From Pedobacter cryoconitis (lineage in GTDB: Bacteria > Bacteroidota > Bacteroidia > Sphingobacteriales > Sphingobacteriaceae): DNA of 64,000 bases. The position numbers were made by a program, and so were the translations under genes. This document shows, piece by piece, positions 17,101 through 26,619 of this stretch. How positions within the stretch are numbered: the stretch's first letter is position 1; each line of letters opens with the position of its first letter. The notes under the pieces are model-generated. The model saw only the letters and a program-made list of their open reading frames with translations. It ran no database searches and was not told where the DNA came from. The stretch is from contig NZ_JACHCC010000013.1 of the NCBI RefSeq assembly GCF_014207135.1, forward strand, positions 62,001 to 126,000, read 5' to 3'.

Positions 17101-18105
17101 ATGAGTGAAAAAGTTAAGGTAACCATAGACGGAATAACCGTTGAAGTAGCGCCCGGTACAACGATTCTGAATGCTGCAAGGCAAATCGGAGGGGACATTG
17201 TACCTCCTGCAATGTGCTATTATTCTAAATTAGAAGGTAGCGGAGGTAAATGCCGTACTTGTATCGTAAAAGTAAGCAAAGGGTCAGAAAAAGATCCCAG
17301 ACCAATGCCTAAACTGGTTGCTTCCTGCCGTACCACAGTAATGGACGGAATGGAAGTGCAGAATATTACTTCTCCGGAGGTAATTGAAGCCAGAAGTGGT
17401 GTGGTAGAAATGTTGCTGATTAACCACCCGCTGGATTGTCCGGTATGTGATCAGGCAGGTGAATGCGATCTGCAGAATCTGGGTTATGAGCACGGTTTAC
17501 AAAAAACACGTTATGAATTTGAACGCCGTACTTTCGAACGTATAGATATAGGTGACAAGATCCAGTTACATATGAACCGTTGCATTTTATGCTACCGTTG
17601 CGTATTTACTGCTGATCAGATTACCAATAAACGGGTTCATGGAATCTTAAACAGAGGTGATCACTCTGAAATTTCAACTTATATTCAGACTGCTGTGGAT
17701 AACGATTTCTCTGGAAATGTGATCGATGTATGTCCGGTTGGAGCTTTGACTGATAAAACTTTCCGTTTTAAAAACAGGGTTTGGTTTACCAAACCGGTTG
17801 ATGCCCATAGGGATTGCCCAACCTGTAGTGGTAAGGTTACTTTATGGTATAAAGGAGAAGATGTTTTAAGGGTAACTGCCCGTAAGGATATCTATGGTGA
17901 AGTAGAGGAATTTATCTGTAATACCTGTCGTTTTGATAAAAAGAAAACAGCAGACTGGACCATTGAGCATCCTACGCACATCAGTGATACTTCTGTAATC
18001 TCTTCTAATCATTATGAAACAATGATACCTTTACCTGTCATTCAGGAAGATCTTCGCTTGCAGGAAGCTAATAAAGTTGAACTGGAAAAAACCGCTAAAT
18101 TCTAA
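17101..18105 (+). CDS. nuoG: NADH-quinone oxidoreductase subunit G, short form lacking the molybdopterin-like domain
   Basis: 334 residues from the ATG at 17101 (MSEKVKVTIDG); an in-frame extension to 17056 lacks family similarity. The N-terminal [2Fe-2S] ferredoxin domain has Cys39, Cys51, Cys54 and Cys76. Next come HPLDCPVCDQAGECDLQ and CILCYRC with DVCPVGALTDKTFRF for the [4Fe-4S] clusters, then CPTC and ICNTCRFD. The protein stops where classical NuoG (700-900 residues) would begin its large molybdopterin-oxidoreductase-like domain. No stop or frameshift scar is visible; nuoH overlaps the stop codon. Short forms of this kind are, to my knowledge, usual in Bacteroidetes Complex I. Confidence 0.93.
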   Translation: MSEKVKVTIDGITVEVAPGTTILNAARQIGGDIVPPAMCYYSKLEGSGGKCRTCIVKVSKGSEKDPRPMPKLVASCRTTVMDGMEVQNITSPEVIEARSGVVEMLLINHPLDCPVCDQAGECDLQNLGYEHGLQKTRYEFERRTFERIDIGDKIQLHMNRCILCYRCVFTADQITNKRVHGILNRGDHSEISTYIQTAVDNDFSGNVIDVCPVGALTDKTFRFKNRVWFTKPVDAHRDCPTCSGKVTLWYKGEDVLRVTARKDIYGEVEEFICNTCRFDKKKTADWTIEHPTHISDTSVISSNHYETMIPLPVIQEDLRLQEANKVELEKTAKF

Positions 18106-19142
18106 TGGATATCACATTCGTCATAGAAAAATTTATACTAGTCGCTATCATTTTTGGTATAAGTTTAGTTATCGCTATGTATTCTACATATGCGGAAAGA
18201 AAAGTTGCCGCTTTTTTACAGGACAGGCTTGGACCGGATCGTGCAGGTCCCTTCGGAATTCTGCAGCCATTGGCTGACGGACTGAAAATGTTCATGAAAG
18301 AAGAAATTATCCCGACCCATTCTAGTAAGTGGTTGTTTATGGTAGGGCCTGGTCTGGCGATGCTGACTGCCTGTATCGGTACAGCGGTTATTCCCTGGGG
18401 AAGCCCGATTACTATAGGTGGAAAAATCATCCCTTTACAGGTTACTGATATTAACGTAGGTGTTCTGTATATTTTTGGTGTAGTTTCCCTGAGTGTATAC
18501 GGTGTAATGATCGGAGGATGGGCATCGAATAATAAATATTCCCTTTTAAGTGCCATTCGTGCAGCTTCGCAGAATATCAGTTATGAGGTTGCGATGGGAC
18601 TTTCTATTATCGCCTTATTATTGGTGACTAATACGATGAGTCTTAAAGAAATTGTAGAAATGCAGCATGGTTGGCACTGGAATGTGCTCTATCAGCCATT
18701 GGGATTCCTGTTGTTTATCATTTGTGCTTTTGCAGAGACTAACAGGGCACCTTTCGATTTACCGGAATGTGAGACTGAGCTGATCGGCGGGTACCATACG
18801 GAGTATTCTTCTATGAAATTAGGATTTTACCTGTTTGCTGAGTATATCAATATGTTTGTGTCTTCAGCAGTTATGGCAACATTATACTTCGGAGGATATA
18901 ATTATCCGGGTATGGACTGGGTACTTCAGATTACGGGACCAACTATTGCACCATTGATCGGTACAGCAGTATTGTTTTTGAAAATATTCACATTCATATT
19001 TTTCTTTATGTGGGTAAGATGGACGATCCCGCGTTTCCGTTATGATCAGCTGATGCATTTAGGCTGGAAAGTCCTGATTCCACTGGCCATAGCGAATGTC
19101 ATCATCACAGGTATTGTGATTGCAATTGTAGAAAAGTTTTAA
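18105..19142 (+). CDS. nuoH: NADH-quinone oxidoreductase subunit H
   Basis: A 345-residue membrane subunit with about eight helices that connects the quinone site to the proton pumps. Motifs: YAERKVAAFLQDRLGPDRAG in the first loop and ICAFAETNRAPFDLPECETE in the fourth, both strongly conserved and rich in the acidic residues needed for coupling. One-base overlap with nuoG and 33 bases before nuoI. Confidence 0.97.
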   Translation: MDITFVIEKFILVAIIFGISLVIAMYSTYAERKVAAFLQDRLGPDRAGPFGILQPLADGLKMFMKEEIIPTHSSKWLFMVGPGLAMLTACIGTAVIPWGSPITIGGKIIPLQVTDINVGVLYIFGVVSLSVYGVMIGGWASNNKYSLLSAIRAASQNISYEVAMGLSIIALLLVTNTMSLKEIVEMQHGWHWNVLYQPLGFLLFIICAFAETNRAPFDLPECETELIGGYHTEYSSMKLGFYLFAEYINMFVSSAVMATLYFGGYNYPGMDWVLQITGPTIAPLIGTAVLFLKIFTFIFFFMWVRWTIPRFRYDQLMHLGWKVLIPLAIANVIITGIVIAIVEKF

Positions 19143-19175
19143 CTATCCGCCCTGCGGAATATAAAAGGAGGTTTA

Positions 19176-19676
19176 ATGGAACCATTAACCAGTAAAAAGA
19201 AAGTATTAATACAAAAGCCACTTAACTTTGCGGAGCGGATGTATCTGCCGGCAATAGGAAAAGGACTGAAGATTACTATAAGCCACTTTTTCAAGAAAGA
19301 GGCAACAATCAGATATCCTGAAGTTCAGCGCGAGATGTCTATCAACTGGAGGGGGATGCATTCCCTGAAAAGAGATGAAGATGGTAAAGAACGTTGTACT
19401 GCCTGTGGCTTATGTGCATTATCGTGTCCGGCCGAAGCGATCACGATGATTGCAGCAGAACGTAAACCGGAAGAAAAGGATCTGTACAGGGAAGAGAAAT
19501 ATGCTGCTGTATATGAAATCAATATGTTGCGCTGTATTTTCTGTGGTTTATGTGAAGAAGCTTGTCCGAAAGAGGCGATTTACCTTGACGGACCAATTGT
19601 TCCTTCAGACTATCTGCGTAAGGATTTTATCTACGGTAAGGATAAACTGGTAGAACAGCCTTTAGAAAAGAAATAA
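19176..19676 (+). CDS. nuoI: NADH-quinone oxidoreductase subunit I
   Basis: A 166-residue ferredoxin-like subunit carrying clusters N6a and N6b. Two complete CxxCxxCxxxCP motifs are visible: CTACGLCALSCP and CIFCGLCEEACP. The start ATG at 19176 follows a rare strong purine-rich block (aggaggttt), which is an unusually good Shine-Dalgarno sequence for this organism. Confidence 0.97.
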   Translation: MEPLTSKKKVLIQKPLNFAERMYLPAIGKGLKITISHFFKKEATIRYPEVQREMSINWRGMHSLKRDEDGKERCTACGLCALSCPAEAITMIAAERKPEEKDLYREEKYAAVYEINMLRCIFCGLCEEACPKEAIYLDGPIVPSDYLRKDFIYGKDKLVEQPLEKK

Positions 19677-19757
19677 TGAAATTGAAGCATTAATTGCTTC
19701 TTGATATAAACAGTTTATACATTTGCCGTTTACCCGGCTTTAAAACAAAAATAATAA

Positions 19758-20255
19758 ATGGGTACATCAGTATTCTATTTGGTCGCTTTTTTAAGTATTT
19801 TCTTTTCACTGATGGTGATTTTCGCGAAGAACCCGGTGCATAGTGTACTTTATCTGATCGTAACATTCTTTACGTTCACTGTCCATTACATTTTGCTTAA
19901 CGCTCAGTTCCTCGCGGTGGTAAACTTTATAGTTTATATGGGGGCAATCATGGTTCTATTCCTGTTTGTGCTGATGCTGCTCAATCTCAATAAAGAGAAT
20001 GAACCTTTAAAATCAGGTTTACTGAAAGTAGTAGGCGTTGTTGCCGGATGTTGTCTGGTAGTAACACTGATCGGCTCTCTGAAAGCTACTGCTGTCTCTG
20101 ATCCACTGGTATTACAGAATCCAAACCTGGGCCTGGTAAAAAACCTGGGTAAAGAATTATTCGGTCCGTTTATGCTGCCTTTCGAATTGTCTTCAATTTT
20201 ATTGCTGACAGCTATGGTGGGTGCCGTATTATTAACTAAAAAAGAAAAAGTATAA
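19758..20255 (+). CDS. nuoJ: NADH-quinone oxidoreductase subunit J
   Basis: A 165-residue five-helix membrane subunit. Typical start VFYLVAFLSIFFSLMVIF, then NPVHSVLYLIVTFF and FIVYMGAIMVLFLFVLMLLN, the pi-bulge helix region of the family. The 81-bp gap before it holds a 6-bp hairpin (gaagca/tgcttc, 19684-19700). Ends one base into nuoK. Confidence 0.96.
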   Translation: MGTSVFYLVAFLSIFFSLMVIFAKNPVHSVLYLIVTFFTFTVHYILLNAQFLAVVNFIVYMGAIMVLFLFVLMLLNLNKENEPLKSGLLKVVGVVAGCCLVVTLIGSLKATAVSDPLVLQNPNLGLVKNLGKELFGPFMLPFELSSILLLTAMVGAVLLTKKEKV

Positions 20256-20584
20256 TGGGAACTATGACTCAAACCTTACAGGGTGTACCGCTTAATCATT
20301 ATATCTGGTTAAGTGCTATTATTTTTACTATTGGCGTAATCGGTGTACTTACCCGCAGAAATGCTATCGTAATTTTCATGTCGGTAGAGTTGATGCTGAA
20401 TGCGGTTAATTTATTACTTACTGCTTTCTCTGTACATAGCAATGATCCTTCGGGGCAGGTATTTGTATTTTTCATCATGGCTCTGGCAGCAGCCGAAGTA
20501 GCAGTTGGCTTAAGTATTATTGTAATGGTTTACAGAAATACGCAGTCAACAGATATTAATGTATTGAATCGCCTTAAGTGGTAA
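20255..20584 (+). CDS. nuoK: NADH-quinone oxidoreductase subunit K
   Basis: A 109-residue three-helix membrane subunit related to MnhC. Visible motifs are IGVLTRRNAIVIFMSVELMLNAVNLL, with the conserved membrane Glu, and AAAEVAVGLSIIVMVYRN with the second Glu. The start overlaps nuoJ by one base. A few residues longer at the N-terminus than usual (about 100); an alternative start is the second Met at codon 3. Confidence 0.96.
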   Translation: MGTMTQTLQGVPLNHYIWLSAIIFTIGVIGVLTRRNAIVIFMSVELMLNAVNLLLTAFSVHSNDPSGQVFVFFIMALAAAEVAVGLSIIVMVYRNTQSTDINVLNRLKW

Positions 20585-20605
20585 TTATTAAGAATAAATT
20601 ATAAA

Positions 20606-22498
20606 ATGATAAATTTAGTTTGGCTGGTTCCGTTAATTCCTCTTTTAGGCTTCATCATCAACGGTCTTGGGAGAAATACATTATCCAAAAACCTGATAGG
20701 TTTTATTGGGAGTAGCGTGATATTGATCTCTTTCGTGATTAGTATAGGCATATTTTTAGCCTTAGGCAATGATACTGTAAAATCACATGAGATCTTTCTG
20801 TTTGACTGGATCAGTGCAGGGTCATTAAAAATTCCTTTATCCTTCCTGGTAGATCCGCTGAGTTCAATTATGTTATTAATCATTACGGGTATCGGATTCC
20901 TGATCCACGTTTACTCTATTGGTTATATGCACGATGATGAAGGATTCGGAAAGTTCTTCAGTTACCTGAACCTGTTTATCTTTTTCATGTTATTACTGGT
21001 TTTAGGTTCAAACTATATTGTCATGTTTATCGGATGGGAGGGCGTTGGTTTATGCTCTTACCTGCTGATCGGCTTCTGGTATACCAATAGCAGTTATGCT
21101 ACTGCTGCAAAGAAGGCCTTTGTGATGAACCGTATTGGTGATCTTGGCTTCCTGATAGCTGTTTTCCTGATCTTTACTACTTTTGGTAGCGTAGAGTTTT
21201 CTAAAATATTCCCTCAGGCTGCTAATCTGCTTCCAGGGGATTCTACGATTGCGTTAATCGCTTTATTATTATTTGTAGGTGCCTGCGGTAAATCTGCACA
21301 GATTCCATTGTTTACCTGGTTACCCGATGCAATGGCTGGTCCGACACCGGTTTCTGCATTGATACATGCTGCAACCATGGTAACAGCTGGTATTTATATG
21401 ATCGCACGTTCAAACGTATTGTTTGATCTGGCGCCGGTTGTACAACACCTGATCGCGATTGTCGGTCTGGCAACAGCAGTTCTGGGTGCATTGATTGCCC
21501 TGACACAAACGGATATTAAAAAGGTACTGGCTTATTCGACTGTATCTCAATTGGGATATATGTTCCTGGGCTTAGGTGTAGGTGCCTATAACGGATCGTT
21601 CTTCCACGTGATTACGCATGCTTTCTTCAAAGCATTGTTGTTCTTATGTGCAGGATCAGTAATTCATGCGATGCACCATGAGCAGGATATGAGACATATG
21701 GGTGGTTTACGTAAAAAACTGCCGGTTACCTTCCTGACTATGCTGATTGGTACAATAGCTATTTCGGGTTTACCTCCATTCTCTGGTTTCTTCTCTAAAG
21801 ATGAGATTCTGTCTCATGTTTATGAATACAATAAAGTAATGTGGGCAATCGGGGTATTTACCGCCTTTTTAACCGCCTTCTATATGTTCAGAATGTTGTT
21901 CCTTACTTTCTTTGGTAAATACAGGGGAACACATCATACTGAAGAAAAAATACATGAGTCTCCAAAAAGTATGACTATCCCATTAATTGTACTGGCCGTG
22001 CTTTCAGCTATAGGTGGTGCAATTGGTATCCCGGAATCACTGGGAGGAAATCATTGGTTGTCACACTGGCTGGCTCCGGTTATCCAGCATCACGGGGAAG
22101 CCCCTGATCATGCTACGGAATATATCCTGATGGCTGTTTCAGTAGTCGGCGTATTAATCTCTATCGCATTTGCGTATAACAAATATGTGAAACAGAATCA
22201 TATTCCGGTAGCAGATGAAGGCGAGCGTTCAGCATTGGCTAAACTATCTTATCATAAGTTCTATATCGATGAGATTTATGATACTATTATCAGAAAACCT
22301 CTGGATGCTATTTCAGTATTCTTTTACAAGGTATTTGATAAAAAGATTATCGATGGTATTGTCAACGGTTTAGGCTGGGGCACATCGGAAACAAGTAAAG
22401 GTGTCAGATTACTGCAATCGGGTAATGTTGGTTTCTATATTTTTATGATGGTGGCCGGAATCATCTCGTTGTTATTGTATACTTATTTATCTCTATAA
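20606..22498 (+). CDS. nuoL: NADH-quinone oxidoreductase subunit L
   Basis: The distal antiporter-like proton pump subunit, 630 residues, with about 16 membrane helices and the long lateral helix at the C-terminus. Family motifs: MFIGWEGVGLCSYLLIGFWY, LFTWLPDAMAGPTPVSALIH and ITHAFFKALLFLCAGSVIHA, including the Lys and His residues of the proton path. Follows nuoK by 21 bases. Confidence 0.97.
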   Translation: MINLVWLVPLIPLLGFIINGLGRNTLSKNLIGFIGSSVILISFVISIGIFLALGNDTVKSHEIFLFDWISAGSLKIPLSFLVDPLSSIMLLIITGIGFLIHVYSIGYMHDDEGFGKFFSYLNLFIFFMLLLVLGSNYIVMFIGWEGVGLCSYLLIGFWYTNSSYATAAKKAFVMNRIGDLGFLIAVFLIFTTFGSVEFSKIFPQAANLLPGDSTIALIALLLFVGACGKSAQIPLFTWLPDAMAGPTPVSALIHAATMVTAGIYMIARSNVLFDLAPVVQHLIAIVGLATAVLGALIALTQTDIKKVLAYSTVSQLGYMFLGLGVGAYNGSFFHVITHAFFKALLFLCAGSVIHAMHHEQDMRHMGGLRKKLPVTFLTMLIGTIAISGLPPFSGFFSKDEILSHVYEYNKVMWAIGVFTAFLTAFYMFRMLFLTFFGKYRGTHHTEEKIHESPKSMTIPLIVLAVLSAIGGAIGIPESLGGNHWLSHWLAPVIQHHGEAPDHATEYILMAVSVVGVLISIAFAYNKYVKQNHIPVADEGERSALAKLSYHKFYIDEIYDTIIRKPLDAISVFFYKVFDKKIIDGIVNGLGWGTSETSKGVRLLQSGNVGFYIFMMVAGIISLLLYTYLSL

Positions 22499-22519
22499 AA
22501 GATCGTCCAAAAAAAGATA

Positions 22520-23986
22520 ATGGAACAACTTTTAATACTTCTTATATTTCTGCCAGTAGTTGGTGCTCTGGTTACAGCATTTAGCGGCAATGCCGCAAAA
22601 AATGTGGCTCTTGCTTTTGCGGTGGCTTCACTAGCTTTAACTGCTGTTCTGGCCGGCCAGTTTATCCCGGACGCTAGTACGCAATTTGCCGTTAATCTAC
22701 CCTGGATACAGGATCTCGGGATCAGTTTTCATGCGGGAATTGACGGGATCAGTCTGATTACGGTATTATTGACCAATGTTCTGGTCCCTATAATTATTCT
22801 GGCCAGTTATCAGCATAATTATAAATCGCCAGCTGGATTCTTCGCTTTAATTTTGTTTATGCAGGCTGGTTTACTGGTTGTATTTACAGCGATGGACGCT
22901 TTCTTATTTTATATTGGCTGGGAAGCTGCTTTAATTCCGATCTACTTTATCTGCGCGATCTGGGGAGGTAAAGACCGTATTAAGGTAAACATGAAATTCT
23001 TTGTTTATACTATTGCTGGTTCATTATTTATGCTTTTGGGTATCATTTACCTTTACCTGCAGAACCCGGCGCATAACTTTGATATACAAGCTTTTTATCA
23101 GCTTCACCTGGATCCTGTTCAGCAGGGCTGGATATTCTGGTCATTCTTTATTGCTTTTGCTATCAAGATGCCAATTTTTCCTTTCCATACCTGGCAGCCG
23201 GATACTTATACTGAAGCGCCAGCAGCAGGTACGATGTTACTTTCTGGGATTATGCTTAAAATGGGTATCTACGGGGTGATCAGATGGTTATTGCCGATAG
23301 TACCAGCAGGAGTACAGAACTGGGGTAATACAGCGATTGTGCTGTCTATCATCGGTATCGTGTATGCTTCATTAATCGCCTTTAAACAAAAAGATGCCAA
23401 AAGACTGGTTGCTTATTCTTCCATTGCTCACGTAGGACTGATTTCTGCGGGTATCTTTGCTTTAAATATACAGGGTTTACAGGGAGCGATGATTCAAATG
23501 CTGAGTCACGGTATCAATGTGATCGGTTTATTCTTTGTGCTGGATATTATCTTTTCAAGAGTTAAGACCAATACAATTGCAGAATTAGGTGGTGTCGCTA
23601 AATCGGCGCCTAAACTGGCTATTGCATTTTTAATTATAGTATTAGGAACAGTAGCTTTACCAGGCACAAACGGATTTGTAGGAGAGTTTATGTTACTGAT
23701 CGGTATTTATCAGTATAATATCTGGGCAGTCGTATTTGCCGGTCTTACGGTTATCTTTGGTGCGGTATATATGTTCCGTATGTATCAGAACATTATGTTG
23801 GGTAAAACCAATGAACTTACTGTTGGATTCGCAGATATTAAAGGATCAGAACAGGTTGTGCTATTTATAATTTGCGCGTTGATCATCGTACTTGGAGTTT
23901 ATCCTAAACCAATTCTGCATTTATCAGAAGCTTCGGTACAACAATTATTAGAACAGGTAAATCAAAAATTAACATCGGTAAAATAA
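22520..23986 (+). CDS. nuoM: NADH-quinone oxidoreductase subunit M
   Basis: The central antiporter-like pump subunit, 488 residues, about 14 helices. Recognised by FLFYIGWEAALIPIYFICAI with the conserved Glu, PFHTWQPDTYTEAPAAGTML and YSSIAHVGLISAGIFALN. Located 21 bases after nuoL and 4 bases before nuoN. Confidence 0.97.
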   Translation: MEQLLILLIFLPVVGALVTAFSGNAAKNVALAFAVASLALTAVLAGQFIPDASTQFAVNLPWIQDLGISFHAGIDGISLITVLLTNVLVPIIILASYQHNYKSPAGFFALILFMQAGLLVVFTAMDAFLFYIGWEAALIPIYFICAIWGGKDRIKVNMKFFVYTIAGSLFMLLGIIYLYLQNPAHNFDIQAFYQLHLDPVQQGWIFWSFFIAFAIKMPIFPFHTWQPDTYTEAPAAGTMLLSGIMLKMGIYGVIRWLLPIVPAGVQNWGNTAIVLSIIGIVYASLIAFKQKDAKRLVAYSSIAHVGLISAGIFALNIQGLQGAMIQMLSHGINVIGLFFVLDIIFSRVKTNTIAELGGVAKSAPKLAIAFLIIVLGTVALPGTNGFVGEFMLLIGIYQYNIWAVVFAGLTVIFGAVYMFRMYQNIMLGKTNELTVGFADIKGSEQVVLFIICALIIVLGVYPKPILHLSEASVQQLLEQVNQKLTSVK

Positions 23987-23990
23987 GGAA

Positions 23991-25364
23991 ATGAATATCA
24001 TTATAACAATTGTTGTTACAGCTTTAGCGGTGCTTTATGCAGGTTTATTCAAGGCTAAAAAGGCCTTGTTACCATTAACTCTATTGGGGCTTCTCATCTC
24101 TCTGACTTTTGCGGTGACTTCCTGGAATTCAGATACTGTATATTATGGAATGATGCAGATGGATAACTTTGCATTAGCTTTTTCATCTCTTACGATCTTA
24201 GGAACTATTTTCATCTTTTTACTGACACAGAATTATTTTTCTAAAAACGGTGAAAATATAGCTGAATACTACACACTGATTTTATTTGCCCTTTCGGGTA
24301 TTATCATCATGGTTTCTTATACCAATATGTCGATGCTATTTATTGGGATAGAAATTATGTCAGTAGCGCTTTATATCCTTGCAGGTATCAGAAAGAACAA
24401 TTTTGCTTCGAATGAGGCCTCTTTAAAATATTTCCTGATGGGTGCTTTTTCCACAGGCTTTCTTTTATTCGGGATTACTTTAGTTTATGGTGCTACAGGT
24501 TCATTCAGCCTGCATGCGATCAATCAGTATCTGATCGGAAACTATCAGGCAGTATCCCCGCTGTTTTATCCGGGAGTTATTCTGATCATGGTGGGTTTAT
24601 GTTTTAAAATTGGTGCTGCACCATTCCACTTCTGGACTCCCGATGTTTATGAAGGAGCACCTTCTTTAATTACAGCATTTATGTCAACGGTAGTTAAAAC
24701 TGCTGGTTTTGCGGCTTTCCTGCGTCTTTTCGCAGGTACTTTCGCTCCATTGCATGATTTCTGGATGCCACCATTGATGGCTATTGTATGTATCACCCTG
24801 TTTATTGGTAACGTAACTGCACTTTTCCAGAAGAACTTCAAAAGAATGCTTGCCTATTCAAGTATTTCACATGCGGGTTATCTGTTGTTCTCTTTAATTA
24901 CTTTAACAGCTTCTTCAGCGAACAATGTAATGGTATATGCAGCGGCTTATACTTTTGCCAGCATTATTGCTTTTGCGGTGTTAATTCTGGTGAAACAGAA
25001 AACCGGACATGATAACTTTGAAAGTTTCAACGGATTAGGAAAACGTAATCCTTTAGTTGCACTGGCTCTGACTATTGCTATGTTATCTCTTGCCGGAATT
25101 CCATTGACGGCAGGTTTCATAGGGAAGTATCTTATGTTTTTAAATGTGATGCATGACTACCAGATTTACCTGGTGGCATTTGCTATTTTAAATGCATTGG
25201 TAGGGTTTTACTATTACTTAAGAGTAATAGTGGCCATGTACTTTAAAGAAGGGGCAGAGATTGCTTTAGAAACTCCGGTTCAATACAAAGTTGTTCTAAT
25301 TTTATCGGTAATAATCACAGTGTTCTTAGGAGTTTATCCAACAGTAATTTTAAATCTCATATAG
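23991..25364 (+). CDS. nuoN: NADH-quinone oxidoreductase subunit N
   Basis: The third antiporter-like pump subunit, 457 residues with about 14 helices. Motifs: LFIGIEIMSVALYILAGI, PFHFWTPDVYEGAPSLITAF and YSSISHAGYLLFSL. Last gene of the nuo operon; the next gene (DedA type) begins 44 bases later without a recognisable terminator, so read-through is possible. Confidence 0.97.
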   Translation: MNIIITIVVTALAVLYAGLFKAKKALLPLTLLGLLISLTFAVTSWNSDTVYYGMMQMDNFALAFSSLTILGTIFIFLLTQNYFSKNGENIAEYYTLILFALSGIIIMVSYTNMSMLFIGIEIMSVALYILAGIRKNNFASNEASLKYFLMGAFSTGFLLFGITLVYGATGSFSLHAINQYLIGNYQAVSPLFYPGVILIMVGLCFKIGAAPFHFWTPDVYEGAPSLITAFMSTVVKTAGFAAFLRLFAGTFAPLHDFWMPPLMAIVCITLFIGNVTALFQKNFKRMLAYSSISHAGYLLFSLITLTASSANNVMVYAAAYTFASIIAFAVLILVKQKTGHDNFESFNGLGKRNPLVALALTIAMLSLAGIPLTAGFIGKYLMFLNVMHDYQIYLVAFAILNALVGFYYYLRVIVAMYFKEGAEIALETPVQYKVVLILSVIITVFLGVYPTVILNLI

Positions 25365-25408
25365 GCATTTCTCAGGAAATTATTTGTAATTTTACGAATA
25401 CTTGAACT

Positions 25409-26053
25409 ATGCACGATTTCTGGACCTCCGTACATCACTTTATTGATCCTGAGAAATTACTTAAAGAGGGTGGCTTTTATGTCCTGATATTCGTAATTTT
25501 TGCTGAGACAGGATTGTTTTTTGGATTTTTTCTGCCGGGAGATTATTTACTGTTTCTTGCCGGTATGTTTGTGGCGACGGGTAAACTGGACGTGAACATC
25601 TATGTGCTGATCTTTGGCCTTATTGCTGCTGCTGTTTCCGGTAATTTTACCGGTTATTGGTTTGGAAGAAAAACAGGGCCGGTTTTATATGATCGGAAAG
25701 ACTCCATTTTCTTTAAAAAGCGCTATCTTAAAGCAGCAGAGATCTATTACAATAAACAAGGTGCTTTTGCTTTAATCATGGGTAGGTTTGTGCCAATTGT
25801 CAGGACGTTTGCGCCGATTTTTGCTGGCGTTGTCAGGCTTGATTTCAAGAAATTCGCACTATATAATATTTGTGGTGCATTTTTATGGATAACATCTTTA
25901 ACTTTGCTGGGCTACTTTCTTGGCAAGAAATTTGAAAAGGAAGTCAGCGATTACCTGCTTTATATTATTGTAGGTTTTATGGTTATTACAACTATCCCTC
26001 TGGTAGTAACTTTTTTAAAAAAGAGGGGACATACAAACGAAGAGAATAAATAA
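25409..26053 (+). CDS. DedA family (SNARE-associated) membrane protein
   Basis: A 214-residue inner-membrane protein with four or five hydrophobic segments. DedA hallmarks: FAETGLFFGFFLPGDYLLFL near residues 27-46, GNFTGYWFGRKTG, and GRFVPIVRTFAPIFAGVVRL (residues about 127-146) with the conserved Arg residues. DedA proteins are implicated in phospholipid (undecaprenyl phosphate or phosphatidylethanolamine) translocation; which lipid here is unknown. It lies 14 bases before the pyrophosphatase gene. Confidence 0.93.
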   Translation: MHDFWTSVHHFIDPEKLLKEGGFYVLIFVIFAETGLFFGFFLPGDYLLFLAGMFVATGKLDVNIYVLIFGLIAAAVSGNFTGYWFGRKTGPVLYDRKDSIFFKKRYLKAAEIYYNKQGAFALIMGRFVPIVRTFAPIFAGVVRLDFKKFALYNICGAFLWITSLTLLGYFLGKKFEKEVSDYLLYIIVGFMVITTIPLVVTFLKKRGHTNEENK

Positions 26054-26067
26054 CAAGAATAAAAAAA

Positions 26068-26619
26068 ATGCAAATAGACACAAAACATCCCTGGCACAGT
26101 GTTTCTCCAGGTGCTAATTTACCAGAATCGGTAAATGCTATTATAGAAATTCCTAAAGGATCAAAAGCTAAATACGAAATAGATAAAGACTCTCATTTAA
26201 TCAAATTAGATCGTGTACTTTTCTCTTCTGTAATGTATCCGGCAAATTACGGTTTCATTCCACAGACTTACTGTGATGATAATGACCCCCTGGATATACT
26301 GGTTTTATGTTCTGTTGATGTTTATCCTTTATCTATTGTTGAGGCAAAGGTTATTGGTGTGATGCACATGGTGGATAACGGAGAGCAGGATGATAAAATT
26401 ATTGCTGTTGCAAAAAATGATATGTCAGTAAATTATATTAACGACATCTCTGAATTGCCTCCGCACCAGATGAAAGAAATCGTAAGATTCTTCCAGGATT
26501 ATAAAGCATTAGAAGGAAAGAACGTAACTATCGAAAAACTGATGGGCGTAACTTATGCTTATAAAGTAATTGAAGAAAGTATAGAACTTTATAATAGTAC
26601 ATTTAGAAACAACTCTTAA
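26068..26619 (+). CDS. ppa: Inorganic pyrophosphatase (family I)
   Basis: Cytoplasmic Mg-dependent hydrolysis of pyrophosphate to two phosphates. The 183-residue protein carries the family I signature DDNDPLDILVL (about residues 71-81) after SVMYPANYGFIPQTYC, and KYEIDKDSHLIKLDRVLF near the N-terminus. Length is typical. It overlaps the next gene by one base (TAATG), suggesting translational coupling to the CorC/HlyC-type protein. Confidence 0.96.
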   Translation: MQIDTKHPWHSVSPGANLPESVNAIIEIPKGSKAKYEIDKDSHLIKLDRVLFSSVMYPANYGFIPQTYCDDNDPLDILVLCSVDVYPLSIVEAKVIGVMHMVDNGEQDDKIIAVAKNDMSVNYINDISELPPHQMKEIVRFFQDYKALEGKNVTIEKLMGVTYAYKVIEESIELYNSTFRNNS

